This document shows, in pieces, positions 6,037-14,082 of a stretch of 28,379 bases of DNA. The notes under the pieces are model-generated. The model ran no database searches and was not told the DNA's origin. It saw only the letters and a list, made by a program, of their open reading frames with translations. Location of the stretch: contig CAZCCC010000018.1 of NCBI GenBank assembly GCA_964497245.1, positions 1-28,379 of the forward strand, in the 5' to 3' direction. The translations under genes and the position numbers were made by a program. Every line of letters starts with the position of its first letter. Position 1 is the first letter of the stretch. The stretch is from CAZCCC01 sp964497245 (GTDB taxonomy: Bacteria > Patescibacteriota > Patescibacteriia > Buchananbacterales > UBA6539).

Positions 6037-6819
6037 CTACAATTTAATGTCTGTTAAAATTTCGTGTCCTTCTTTTGTTACGGCAATAGTGTGTTCAAAA
6101 TGGGCGCCCAGGCTGCCATCAGCAACGACAACACTCCACTCATCTTCAAGAGTTTTAATAATATAATCACCAGCACTTACCATCGGTTCAAGCGCTAAAA
6201 CCATCCCTTCTTTTAACTCTATATCAGTTTCCCTTCTATCAAAATAATTAGGAATCTTTGGATCTTCATGAACTTGATAGCCCACACCATGACCAACCAA
6301 TTGACGAATGACCGAAAAATTATTTGATTCAACGTATTCCTGAATCGCTTTAGATATATCAGAAATATGGTTGCCTGGTTTAATCTGTTTAATTCCTATT
6401 TTCAGGGAATGTTTTGTAACTTTAATAAGTTTTCTTGCCAACCGGCTTATATTGCCTATTCCAATAGTTGCTGCCATATCTGTATAGAATCCACCATCTG
6501 ACGGATACCTCATTCCTATGTCAATATTTAAAACATCTCCTTCTTTAAGACTGTAATTAGAAGCGGGAACATGAACGATTTGATCATTTACGGAAGTACA
6601 AAGTGTTGTTGGAAAAGCTGGATCCCCATGTCGGCTCCGATAGTTTTTAAAGGAAGGGATTCCGCCCTTATTAGTTATCAGATCTTCAGCTATTTTGTCC
6701 AATTCAATTGTTTTTACGCCTGGTTTAGAAGCTTTGATTACCTGATTAAGAACTTCTGCAAGAATTCTACCGCCCTGCCTTAACACTTCTATTTCTTCCG
6801 GCTTTTTGATTGTAACCAT
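6037..6819 (-). CDS. map: Methionine aminopeptidase, type I
   Basis: Removes the initiator Met from nascent proteins. All five metal ligands are present: Asp100 (in NIDIG), Asp114 (FYTD), His177 (GHGVG), Glu211 (LALEPM) and Glu242 (FEHT); His83 (IVHVP) corresponds to the substrate-contacting His of E. coli. 260 residues is ordinary for a type Ia enzyme without an N-terminal zinc extension. It follows adk by 14 bases and precedes ruvX by 4, forming the tail of the secY-adk-map unit. In many bacteria infA and rpmJ-rpsM come next; here ruvX does. Confidence 0.97.
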   Translation of the reverse strand: MVTIKKPEEIEVLRQGGRILAEVLNQVIKASKPGVKTIELDKIAEDLITNKGGIPSFKNYRSRHGDPAFPTTLCTSVNDQIVHVPASNYSLKEGDVLNIDIGMRYPSDGGFYTDMAATIGIGNISRLARKLIKVTKHSLKIGIKQIKPGNHISDISKAIQEYVESNNFSVIRQLVGHGVGYQVHEDPKIPNYFDRRETDIELKEGMVLALEPMVSAGDYIIKTLEDEWSVVVADGSLGAHFEHTIAVTKEGHEILTDIKL

Positions 6820-6833
6820 ATATAATTTAAAAA

Positions 6834-7487
6834 TTAAACATCTGTTATTTGCGTTTTTAACCTGATATTAATAACATTTTCTATCTGTCTAAAAATCTCT
6901 TCAATGCTTTTTGACCCGTCAACTTGAAAAAGCTTTTTTTTATTCTGATAAATATCAAGAAGCGGCTTAGTCTCCTGATGGTAAATTTCCAGCCTCTTCC
7001 TTATCGCCTCCGGATTATCGTCTTCGCGTCTGAAAAGTCTGTCACTACATTTGTCGCAAATTCCCTTTTTTTTCGGCGGATTAAAATCAGAATGGTAGCT
7101 TAAGCCACATTTACAGGCAAGTCTTCCTGAAAGTCTTCTGATTGCCTGCTCGTCGCCCAAATTAATAATAATTGCTAAATCAATATTAGAAACTTTATCC
7201 AAAAATTCCAGCTGGGCTTTATTGCGCGGATAGCCATCAAGTACAAACCCGGCAACACAATCAGGATGATTTATTCTTTCACTTACAATTTCATTGGTAA
7301 GTTCATCAGGCACCAAACTACCATTTTTCATATACTCATTGGCTTCCTTTCCAAGGTTGGTCTTATTTTTCAAATGAAAACGAAAAATATCACCTGTTGA
7401 AACATAAGGCCAGCCATACCTTCTGGCAATAAGTTCCGCTTGTGTTCCTTTACCTGAACCTTGCGGTCCGAATACAATTATTTTCAT
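6834..7487 (-). CDS. adk: Adenylate kinase with zinc-type LID
   Basis: Converts ATP + AMP to 2 ADP. The P-loop is GPQGSGKGT (7-15); STGD (30-33), LDGYPRN (83-89) and RRLSGRLA follow in family order, and RREDD (153-157) closes the LID. The LID carries four Cys typical of the zinc-binding long form, but the first pair is spaced CKC (125, 127) rather than the usual CxxC, while the second pair is normal CDKC (144-147). The length, 217 residues, matches the long form. Gene order secY - small ORF - adk - map places it in the classic position downstream of spc. Confidence 0.97.
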   Translation of the reverse strand: MKIIVFGPQGSGKGTQAELIARRYGWPYVSTGDIFRFHLKNKTNLGKEANEYMKNGSLVPDELTNEIVSERINHPDCVAGFVLDGYPRNKAQLEFLDKVSNIDLAIIINLGDEQAIRRLSGRLACKCGLSYHSDFNPPKKKGICDKCSDRLFRREDDNPEAIRKRLEIYHQETKPLLDIYQNKKKLFQVDGSKSIEEIFRQIENVINIRLKTQITDV

Positions 7488-7520
7488 AATATAAAATGGT
7501 AAAAAATAAGGCCTAACCCA

Positions 7521-7760
7521 TCAGTTGATTAGCCCTAATAAATTTTTTTTATCAATTTCTGATATTTCTCCTTTTGCTTTCAATTCTCCAATTACTCGGC
7601 GAAGTTCATGCGAAGTTACTCCTCCGTCACCAAGTTCTTTGACCAAGGCCTCATAAACATTTGGTCTTTCACGGTAATCCAGGGTTTTAACTCTGTATAA
7701 AGCATCTTTAATTTCCTGTTTACTTTTAAAAATTTTTTTGCTTGAGCCAAATAAAGGCAT
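7521..7760 (-). CDS. 79-aa hypothetical protein between secY and adk
   Basis: I do not recognise this protein. It is 79 residues, with a basic N-terminus (MPLFGSSKKIFKSKQEIKDA), then alternating helices and a C-terminal half (GVTSHELRRVIGELKAKGEI) that reads like a small winged-helix or helical-hairpin fold. No Cys, no signal peptide and no membrane segment. It sits 46 bases after secY and 33 before adk, on the same strand, so it is almost certainly co-transcribed with them. The tight placement and regular amphipathic pattern argue for a real gene. Confidence 0.75.
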   Translation of the reverse strand: MPLFGSSKKIFKSKQEIKDALYRVKTLDYRERPNVYEALVKELGDGGVTSHELRRVIGELKAKGEISEIDKKNLLGLIN

Positions 7761-7806
7761 AGCTTTTTAAAATTTTATTTTATAACAATCCCAAAACCAG
7801 ATTATA

Positions 7807-9087
7807 TTAAAGTCCTTCGTAGTCTCTCATTGTTAATTGGGCCTCAATCTGCTTGAACGTTTCAATTACTACTGAAACAACGATAAGCAGGCTTGTACCG
7901 CCGATTGCCAAGGTTGTCACTGTTGGAAAAACCCCACGCAAAACCAAAGGCATAACGGCTATAATGCCCAAAAATAAAGCACCGGCTAAAATAATCCGAC
8001 TGGTGGTATTTTTCAAATACTCAGCCGTATGGCGACCGGGTCTGATTCCGGGAATAAAGCCTCCCTGTTTCTGCAGATTTTCTGCAATTTGATCAGGATG
8101 GAATACTACTTCGGTATAAAAGTAAGTAAAGCCAAAAACCAAAAGGAAATAAAGTACTCCATAAAAAATTTGATTTTCAAAAATTTCTATTATCTTCTCT
8201 GAAGCCATTACCAAAAATTGCGTCTTAGCTGAAAGAAAAAATTGAGCGATCATCGGCGGAAACAGAATAATTGAAATCGCAAAAATAATCGGGATAACTC
8301 CCGCCATATTCACCCTTAAAGGAAGGTGGGTATTTGAACCGCCATACATTTTCATTCCCCTAACTCTCTTTGCATATGATACGGGAACATTCCTTTGACC
8401 TTCTGTTATTATTATAACACCAACTATTGTCAAAATGCCAATAGCTGCAAAAATACCAAGTGTAATAAGTTGATCTTTGCTGAAAGTGATCATTGTCTGA
8501 TAAAGAGAAGAAGGCAATCGTGAAACAATTCCGGCGAAAATAATTAAAGAAATCCCATTTCCTATATGTTTTTCCGACACTAACTCTCCTATCCACATCA
8601 AAAATATGGTACCGGCGGTAGTAGTCAAAATAATGACAAAAAGACGCCAAGCAGTAAGATCTCCAAATACGTTTCCTGCTGAACGGCTAAGCAAAGCTAT
8701 CAGTCCATAAGACTGCATCGCTGCCAATGGTACTGTTAGCATTCTGGTCCATTGGTTTATTTTTTGTCTTCCCGACTCACCTTCTTTTGATATTTCTTCC
8801 AGCTTAGGAATAATCATTGTTAAAAGCTGAAATATAATTGAAGCAGTAATATATGGAGCAATCCCCATTGCCACAATTGAAAAATTTTCCATTCCACTTC
8901 CAGATAATATATTCATAATCCCCAAAAGTTGATTAGAACCAAAAAATTCTTTTAGCGCTTGAGTATCAATTCCCGGAATTGGAATATGGGCAGCAACCCT
9001 AAAAATAACCAACATTAACAAAACAAAAAGAATACTATTTCTCAAATCTTTAATTTTATAAATTTGGATTATTTTTCTAAACCACAT
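7807..9087 (-). CDS. secY: Protein translocase channel subunit SecY
   Basis: Central pore of the SecYEG translocon in the inner membrane. The protein shows ten hydrophobic spans and the family N-terminus KIIQIYKIKDLRNSILFVLL with IPIPGID (plug region just after TM1), then GIAPYITASIIFQLL, EGQRNVP with the basic cytoplasmic loop YAKRVRGMKMYGG, and the C-terminal loop QGGFIPGIRPG. The start is the ATG at 9087 (MWFRKII), 426 residues. The frame is open upstream to 9231, but those residues translate the hairpin-rich intergenic element and have no SecY similarity. It lies 218 bases from rplO, an unusual gap for this operon, filled by the element at 9126-9274. Confidence 0.96.
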   Translation of the reverse strand: MWFRKIIQIYKIKDLRNSILFVLLMLVIFRVAAHIPIPGIDTQALKEFFGSNQLLGIMNILSGSGMENFSIVAMGIAPYITASIIFQLLTMIIPKLEEISKEGESGRQKINQWTRMLTVPLAAMQSYGLIALLSRSAGNVFGDLTAWRLFVIILTTTAGTIFLMWIGELVSEKHIGNGISLIIFAGIVSRLPSSLYQTMITFSKDQLITLGIFAAIGILTIVGVIIITEGQRNVPVSYAKRVRGMKMYGGSNTHLPLRVNMAGVIPIIFAISIILFPPMIAQFFLSAKTQFLVMASEKIIEIFENQIFYGVLYFLLVFGFTYFYTEVVFHPDQIAENLQKQGGFIPGIRPGRHTAEYLKNTTSRIILAGALFLGIIAVMPLVLRGVFPTVTTLAIGGTSLLIVVSVVIETFKQIEAQLTMRDYEGL

Positions 9088-9125
9088 TTCCAAAAGTAGT
9101 AAATGAATGAGTTGAATTAAATAAA

Positions 9126-9274
9126 GGGTATTAACCGCGGAGTCCCACACCTTTATTAAGATATATAAGATGGGATCCTCGATTTTCACTCCGCCAAAGG
9201 CGGAGGAAAAATCGGGACAAGCTCCGCCCACTTCTTCCGCAGCCCCGACGTAAAGTCGGGACGGGGTATTAACC
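9126..9274. repeat. Hairpin-rich insert flanked by 11-bp direct repeats (rplO-secY)
   Basis: GGGTATTAACC occurs at 9126-9136 and again at 9264-9274. Between them lie two strong GC hairpins: CTCCGCC-AAA-GGCGGAG (9189-9205, extended by CGATTTT/AAAATCG to 9180-9214) and CCCGAC-GTAAA-GTCGGG (9244-9260). The G+C-rich segments contrast with the AT-rich genes. The direct repeats look like target duplications of a small non-coding insert. I see no coding sequence. Confidence 0.65.
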
Positions 9275-9305
9275 CTTTTTGGCTCTACGTCGCCAATAAA
9301 AAAAC

Positions 9306-9773
9306 TTATTTTTTCTTATTTTGTTTTTTTTCTTTAACCTGTCCACCTGCATCTATTATAGCTTTTTTTGCTGATTCTGAAAAATCATCAGCATAAACAT
9401 AAAGCTTTTTTTTCAATTGTCCGCTGCCTAAAATCTTTATTCCCGGTCGGTCAGATTTGACAATATTCTTAGAAATTAATTTTTTAGCATTAACTGATTC
9501 ACCATCACTGAAATATTTATCAAGTTGATAAATATTAACCGTTAGCATTTTTGGTTTAAGACTCTTGAAGCCGCCTATTTTCGGCTTATTTCTTAAAAGA
9601 TCTTTCAACCCGCGTCGTTTTAGGCCTCTTTTTCCTCCAGAACGCGATCTCTGTCCCTTAATACCTCTACTACTGTATGTTCCTCTGCCTGAAGAATTAC
9701 CACGACCAACTCGTTTTTTTCTCCGCCTGCTGCTTCCATCTATTTTTAAATTGTCTAGTCTTAATTCAGTCAT
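9306..9773 (-). CDS. rplO: Ribosomal protein uL15
   Basis: Large-subunit protein. The N-terminus is the characteristic Arg/Gly-rich tail: RRRKKRVGRGNSSGRGTYSS followed by RGIKGQRSRSGGKRG, which threads into 23S rRNA; a globular C-terminal domain follows (about 75-150). 155 residues, normal. It starts 11 bases after rpsE, leaving no room for rpmD (uL30), which normally lies between them. It is the last ribosomal gene before the repeat-bearing gap to secY. Confidence 0.97.
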   Translation of the reverse strand: MTELRLDNLKIDGSSRRRKKRVGRGNSSGRGTYSSRGIKGQRSRSGGKRGLKRRGLKDLLRNKPKIGGFKSLKPKMLTVNIYQLDKYFSDGESVNAKKLISKNIVKSDRPGIKILGSGQLKKKLYVYADDFSESAKKAIIDAGGQVKEKKQNKKK

Positions 9774-9784
9774 ATTAGAAAATA

Positions 9785-10330
9785 TTATTTGCCTTTTTCA
9801 GCTTTCTCAATTTTCTTATCAGTAATTTTTTTCGGTTCCACTCTTCTTAGCATTTTTAAAGCTTTAATAGTGGCCTTCACATTATTAATTTTATTATTTG
9901 TACCTAAAATCTTTGCGACAACATCAGCAATACCTGCCAAATCCAAAACTGTTCTCACAGCACCACCAGCAATTATTCCAGTACCTTTAGGAGCCGGCTT
10001 AAGTAAAACTTTTGCTGCTTTGTATTTAATATTTATCAGATGAGGAATAGTCTGGTTATATAAAGGCACATTAATTATTTCTTTTTTTGCCTTAGCTACC
10101 GCCTTATTTACAGCCATGGTTACATCGGCTCCTTTGGCAACTGCGGATCCAACCCTGCCTTTCTTATCACCAATTACAACACAAGCGCGAAAACGCATTC
10201 TTTTTCCACCTGCCATAACTCTGGTTACCCTGGCAATATCAATTATTGACTGCTCAAACTCTTTTTCTTCTTTTTCAAAATTCCTTTTAGAAAAGCCACT
10301 ATTTTTTCTCTGTTTATTTTCTCCCATCAT
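9785..10330 (-). CDS. rpsE: Ribosomal protein uS5
   Basis: Small-subunit protein at the decoding and mRNA-entry region. After a charged 30-residue N-terminal extension the dsRBD-like domain reads VMAGGKRMRFRACVVIGDKKGRVG, then the C-terminal domain with KPAPKGTGIIAGGAVR. 181 residues, slightly longer than E. coli (166). Two adjacent Met codons (10330, 10327) are possible starts. It is 12 bases from rplR. The direct rpsE-rplO junction marks loss of rpmD. Confidence 0.97.
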   Translation of the reverse strand: MMGENKQRKNSGFSKRNFEKEEKEFEQSIIDIARVTRVMAGGKRMRFRACVVIGDKKGRVGSAVAKGADVTMAVNKAVAKAKKEIINVPLYNQTIPHLINIKYKAAKVLLKPAPKGTGIIAGGAVRTVLDLAGIADVVAKILGTNNKINNVKATIKALKMLRRVEPKKITDKKIEKAEKGK

Positions 10331-10342
10331 AAATAAATTAAT

Positions 10343-10699
10343 TTAAAATTTTAATCCTCCTTTACGGGCACCATCAGCAACTGATTTAACCCTGCCGTGA
10401 TATCGATTACTTCCCTTATCAAAAACAACCTGCTCTATATTTTTTTCCTTGGCTTTCTTTGCAATGAGTTCCCCTACTCTAAAAGCCATCTCTGATTTTT
10501 TCCCATTTTTCTTAATATCTATATCTTTAGCCGAAGCCAAAGTAATACCTTTCTGATCATCAATTAACTGGGCATAAATATGATTTAAGCTGCGAAAAAC
10601 GCTAAATCTTGGCTTTCTATCAATACCAAAAACTTTAGATCTGACGCGCCCTCTCCTTCTTACCTTTTTTGATTGTTTAATTATTTCTCTGTTCGGCAT
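10343..10699 (-). CDS. rplR: Ribosomal protein uL18
   Basis: 5S rRNA-binding protein of the central protuberance, acting with uL5. Recognised by KVRRRGRVRSK, RKPRFSVFRSLNHIYAQLID and the C-terminal DKGSNRYHGRVKSVADGARKGGL type ending. The start is the ATG at 10699 (MPNREIIKQ), 118 residues; the frame could begin at a TTG at 10717, but that adds only six unconserved residues. No clear SD; it begins 20 bases after rplF. Confidence 0.95.
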   Translation of the reverse strand: MPNREIIKQSKKVRRRGRVRSKVFGIDRKPRFSVFRSLNHIYAQLIDDQKGITLASAKDIDIKKNGKKSEMAFRVGELIAKKAKEKNIEQVVFDKGSNRYHGRVKSVADGARKGGLKF

Positions 10700-10719
10700 A
10701 ATTTTAATATTTATCAATA

Positions 10720-11265
10720 TTACGATCCTTTAGCTGATGTTTTTCCAACTTTTCTGTGAATAATCTCTTCCAAATATTTTATTCCTTTACCTTTGTAAGG
10801 CTCCGGTTTTCTTAATAATCTAATCTCTGATGCAATTTGGCCGACTTTTTGTTTGTCAGCTCCTAAAATAGTAATTAAATTTTTTTCAACTTTAATCTCA
10901 ATATCTTTAGGAATATTATATTCAATAGGATGAGAATAACCCAGTTGTAAATCCAAAACATCGCCTTTTAAAGCAACTTTATACCCAACGCCATTTACTT
11001 CCAGCTGTCTGGAAAAACCTTCTGTCACTCCTTTTACCATATTCGAAATCAACCTCTGAAAAAGGCCCCATAAAGACCGCTGGGCTTTATCTGATGGATC
11101 TTTAACGGAAACAATAAGTTGGTTTTGATTTTTATCAATAGAAACTTTTGGATGAATTTTTTGAGATAATTCCCCCCTTGGTCCATTAATAACTATATTA
11201 TCCGTCTCAATTTGAATACTTACACTTTCTGGTATGTTTATTGGTTGTTTTCCTATTCTAGACAT
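10720..11265 (-). CDS. rplF: Ribosomal protein uL6
   Basis: Large-subunit protein near the factor-binding site. N-terminus MSRIGKQPINIPESVSIQI and GPRGELS, two tandem alpha/beta domains, and the C-terminal EPYKGKGIKYLEE. 181 residues, standard. It lies 3 bases from rpsH in spc order. Confidence 0.97.
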   Translation of the reverse strand: MSRIGKQPINIPESVSIQIETDNIVINGPRGELSQKIHPKVSIDKNQNQLIVSVKDPSDKAQRSLWGLFQRLISNMVKGVTEGFSRQLEVNGVGYKVALKGDVLDLQLGYSHPIEYNIPKDIEIKVEKNLITILGADKQKVGQIASEIRLLRKPEPYKGKGIKYLEEIIHRKVGKTSAKGS

Positions 11266-11268
11266 ATT

Positions 11269-11670
11269 TTAATAAATTTCACAAATTACTTCTCCTCCAA
11301 GATTTTTTCTCTTAGCTTCCTTATTTATCATTAATCCTTGGGGAGTTGAAATGACAGCAATCCCTAAATTGTTTAAAACCACTGGCAACTCTTCCTTGGT
11401 GGTGTAAACTCTTCTTCCCGGCTTACTGATTCTTTTTATATTTTTAATCGCCGACTCTTTACCTAAATACTTCAAATCAATCCTAATCTCGGCGAATTTA
11501 TTTCCCCTAATACCAGCTTCAATTTTTTCAACTTTCTTAACATAACCGTATTTTTGTAAAATTTCGGCAACTCCAAACTTAATTTTAGAAAATGGCAAAA
11601 AAACCTCTGGCTTTCTTACCGCCGAAGCGTTTCTGATCCTAGTTAGCATGTCAGCAATTGGGTCTGTCAT
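11269..11670 (-). CDS. rpsH: Ribosomal protein uS8
   Basis: 16S rRNA-binding primary assembly protein, in many bacteria also the autoregulator of the spc operon. N-terminus MTDPIADMLTRIRNA, then KPGRRVYTTKEELP and the C-terminal VISTPQGLMINKEAKR. 133 residues, normal. Gap of 37 bases to rpsN. I did not identify a uS8-binding helix in the gap between rplX and rplE, where E. coli has its regulatory site. Confidence 0.97.
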   Translation of the reverse strand: MTDPIADMLTRIRNASAVRKPEVFLPFSKIKFGVAEILQKYGYVKKVEKIEAGIRGNKFAEIRIDLKYLGKESAIKNIKRISKPGRRVYTTKEELPVVLNNLGIAVISTPQGLMINKEAKRKNLGGEVICEIY

Positions 11671-11707
11671 ATATATAATAGTTAACTCTTAAATTAAATA
11701 AATATTT

Positions 11708-11893
11708 TTACCAGCTGGATTTTTTAATACCCGGAATTTGACCATTATTGGCTAATTCCCTAAAACAAATGCGGCATAAATTAAAATCACGCAGATAACC
11801 CCTTCGGCGACCACACCGCCAACAACGCCTAACAATCCTAGAAGAATATTTAGGCTTCTTTTTTGACTTTACAATTTGTGCTTCTGTTGCCAT
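11708..11893 (-). CDS. rpsN: Ribosomal protein uS14, zinc-binding type
   Basis: Short (61-residue) C+ form of uS14 with a zinc ribbon: Cys24, Cys27, Cys40, Cys43 in RRCWRCGRRRGYLRDFNLCR. The C-terminus NGQIPGIKKSSW is the typical signature. It is located between rplE and rpsH, 4 bases after rplE. No Cys-free paralogue is visible in the window. Confidence 0.97.
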   Translation of the reverse strand: MATEAQIVKSKKKPKYSSRIVRRCWRCGRRRGYLRDFNLCRICFRELANNGQIPGIKKSSW

Positions 11894-11897
11894 AATT

Positions 11898-12443
11898 TTA
11901 TTTCTCTTTTTTAAAAGGAAAACCGAACAGCCGGAAAAGTTCTAAACCCTCTTCCTTGCTTTTGGCGGTGGTAGTAATTGAAACTTGAAGTCCATGAATT
12001 TTCTCAACCTCATCTGACTTTATTTCTGGAAAACAAATATGTTCATTGAATCCAAGATTTAAATTTCCTTTACTGTCAACCGACTTGTCATCTAAACCTC
12101 TAAAATCTCTCACCCTGGGCAAGGTTACATTTATCAACTTATCTAAGAAATCATACATCCTTTTGCCTCTTAAGGTAACCACCATTCCTACAACAAGTCC
12201 TTGTCTTATCTTAAAATTAGAAATTGATTTTTTAGCCGTTGTGCTTACTGGTTTTTGACCAGTAATACGCTTCAAACTGTTCTGAAAAACCTCATTAAAT
12301 TTTGCATCTTTAAGCGCGTGCCCTGTCCCAATATTTATTACCACTTTTTCAATCTTTGGAACAGCCATGTTATTATCATAACTAAAAAGTTCTTTAATCG
12401 CTGGAATTATTTCTTTTTTATATTTTTCCTTTAACCTATTCAT
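11898..12443 (-). CDS. rplE: Ribosomal protein uL5
   Basis: 5S rRNA-binding protein of the central protuberance. Shows NNMAVPKIEKVVINIGTG, ITGQKPVSTTAKKSISNFKI, and RDFRGLDDKSVDSKGNLNLG. 181 residues, standard length. 21 bases separate it from rplX, the site of the uS8 translational operator in E. coli; I could not make out an equivalent fold there. Confidence 0.97.
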   Translation of the reverse strand: MNRLKEKYKKEIIPAIKELFSYDNNMAVPKIEKVVINIGTGHALKDAKFNEVFQNSLKRITGQKPVSTTAKKSISNFKIRQGLVVGMVVTLRGKRMYDFLDKLINVTLPRVRDFRGLDDKSVDSKGNLNLGFNEHICFPEIKSDEVEKIHGLQVSITTTAKSKEEGLELFRLFGFPFKKEK

Positions 12444-12464
12444 AAAAAAATAAATTGAAATTAA

Positions 12465-12773
12465 CTAAATTATTTCTCCACATTTTCTGCAGACCCTGGT
12501 TTTTTTACCATTTTCGTGGACTTTATAACCAACCCTGACAGCTTTCCCGCATTTTGTGCAAATCAATATTACATTACTCACTTGAATCGGAGCAGGAAAT
12601 TGGATTCTCTGACCTTTTTCTCCTTGCTTCTTTGGCTTCATATTCTTAAAAAGCAGGTTCAATCCTTCAACCGTAATTCTATTCTTTTTGTTAAAAATTT
12701 GTATAACCTTTCCGGTTTTTCCTTTATCTTTTCCGGATAATATTTTTACTTTGTCGCCTTTTTTAATATTCAT
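12465..12773 (-). CDS. rplX: Ribosomal protein uL24, with zinc motif
   Basis: Assembly initiator protein of the large subunit near the exit tunnel. The KOW motif is at the N-terminus (KKGDKVKILSGKDKGKTGKV). The C-terminal part carries two CxxC pairs (Cys72/Cys75 and Cys95/Cys98), which could bind zinc as in many bacterial uL24 proteins. 102 residues. It follows rplN by 9 bases. Confidence 0.97.
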   Translation of the reverse strand: MNIKKGDKVKILSGKDKGKTGKVIQIFNKKNRITVEGLNLLFKNMKPKKQGEKGQRIQFPAPIQVSNVILICTKCGKAVRVGYKVHENGKKTRVCRKCGEII

Positions 12774-12782
12774 AAAATTAAA

Positions 12783-13154
12783 TTATAATACTTCAGGCGC
12801 TAAAGAAACTATCTTATTAAAACCTCTATTTCTCAATTCCCTGGCAACCGGGCCAAATACTCTAGTCCCTTTAGGCTCTTTATTTTTTTTATCCACAATA
12901 ATAGCAGCATTATCATCAAATCTCACATAAGACCCGTCGTTTCTTCTGATTTCCTTTCTGGTTCTGACAATTACTGCATGCAAGACTTCTCCCTTTTTAA
13001 CCGAGCTATGAGGAATCGCTTCTTTAACACTTACTGTAATTATATCGCCAACACCAGCATAGCGCCTTTTCGTCCCACCTAAAACCTTGATGCACTGCAA
13101 TTTTTTGGCACCAGTATTATCAGCAACTTTTAACATTGTTCTTGTTTGAATCAT
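12783..13154 (-). CDS. rplN: Ribosomal protein uL14
   Basis: Large-subunit protein at the subunit interface and the RsfS-binding site. N-terminus MIQTRTMLKVADNTGAKKLQ, then RRNDGSYVRFDDNAAIIVD and GTRVFGPVARELR. 123 residues, matches the family exactly. 4 bases from rpsQ. Confidence 0.98.
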   Translation of the reverse strand: MIQTRTMLKVADNTGAKKLQCIKVLGGTKRRYAGVGDIITVSVKEAIPHSSVKKGEVLHAVIVRTRKEIRRNDGSYVRFDDNAAIIVDKKNKEPKGTRVFGPVARELRNRGFNKIVSLAPEVL

Positions 13155-13158
13155 AAAT

Positions 13159-13428
13159 TTACACTTTTTTCTCTTTTTTGTCTATCACTCTCCATCTTTT
13201 ATCTTTACTTATCGGTCTGCATTCAGCAAAAATAACCTCGTCTCCAATTTTATATTTATTCTCCGGATCGTGAACCTTATATTTCTTGGTTGAAAAATAT
13301 CTTTTTAAATATTTAGGATGTAGATTTGTAGATACTACGGCAACAACAATAGTCTTGTCGCTTCTATCAGAAACGACTGTTCCTTCTAATTTCCTTTTTA
13401 TTATCTTTTTATTTTTTTCTTCTGCCAT
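13159..13428 (-). CDS. rpsQ: Ribosomal protein uS17
   Basis: OB-fold 16S rRNA-binding protein. Shows KRKLEGTVVSDRSDKTIVV, KKYKVHDPENKYKIGDEV and ECRPISKDKRWRV. 89 residues, normal. It begins 2 bases after rpmC, a translationally coupled arrangement. Confidence 0.97.
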   Translation of the reverse strand: MAEEKNKKIIKRKLEGTVVSDRSDKTIVVAVVSTNLHPKYLKRYFSTKKYKVHDPENKYKIGDEVIFAECRPISKDKRWRVIDKKEKKV

Positions 13429-13430
13429 AT

Positions 13431-13667
13431 TTATTTATTATTATCTTCTGATTCATTATTTTTTTTCACGCTTTTCAATTCCTTGTCCTTTAGACCTAAA
13501 AGAAAAAGTACCTGAGAAATTGTTTTTTTTGTTTTTCTGATTTCTCTAATATTTTTTAGCTGGTTAGAAGAAACTTTAAATCTCATTTCAAGCAAAGAAT
13601 TCCTAAGATCAGTTAAAATCTTTTTAAGTTCGACTCCCGATTTATTTTTTAATTCTTTATACTTCAT
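13431..13667 (-). CDS. rpmC: Ribosomal protein uL29
   Basis: Two-helix protein at the tunnel exit, a docking site for trigger factor and SRP with uL23. Pattern MKYKELKNKSGVELKKILTD, then MRFKVSSNQLKN and REIRKTKKTISQVL. 78 residues, with a short charged C-terminal tail beyond the usual 65 or so. 5 bases after rplP. Confidence 0.94.
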   Translation of the reverse strand: MKYKELKNKSGVELKKILTDLRNSLLEMRFKVSSNQLKNIREIRKTKKTISQVLFLLGLKDKELKSVKKNNESEDNNK

Positions 13668-13672
13668 AGATA

Positions 13673-14077
13673 TTATCTAACAATAAAGCTGGTCTTAATT
13701 GGTAATTTATGAGAAGCTAAACGAAATGCTTCCCTTGCTTTATCTTCAGCAACCCCATCCATCTCAAAAAGTATCATTCCCGGCTTAATAACCGCAACAT
13801 AGTGATCTACCGCTCCCTTTCCCGAACCCATTGTTGATTGCTCTCCTTTTTGAGTCACAGGCTTATCAGGAAAAACCCTAATCCAAATTTTTCCGCCTCT
13901 TTTTATAAAGCGAGTCATTGCCCTTCTTGCTGCTTCTATTTGTCTAGAAGTCATCCAACAATTACCAAGGGCTTTTAGCCCATATTTTCCAAAATTAACC
14001 CTTGTACCGGCAGAAGCTTTGCCTCTTATCACTCCTTTTTGACATTTTCTATGTTTTACTTTCCTTGGTGATAACAT
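13673..14077 (-). CDS. rplP: Ribosomal protein uL16
   Basis: Large-subunit protein organising the A-site region. N-terminus MLSPRKVKHRKCQKG, then the GSGKGAVDHYVAVIKPG motif and a C-terminus ASHKLPIKTSFIVR. 134 residues, standard. 5 bases from rpsC. Confidence 0.98.
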   Translation of the reverse strand: MLSPRKVKHRKCQKGVIRGKASAGTRVNFGKYGLKALGNCWMTSRQIEAARRAMTRFIKRGGKIWIRVFPDKPVTQKGEQSTMGSGKGAVDHYVAVIKPGMILFEMDGVAEDKAREAFRLASHKLPIKTSFIVR

Positions 14078-14082
14078 ATTAA

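Noticed and set aside
9088..9231. N-terminal extension of SecY
   Set aside because: The extra residues translate the repeat element and have no SecY similarity; the ATG at 9087 directly gives the family N-terminus.
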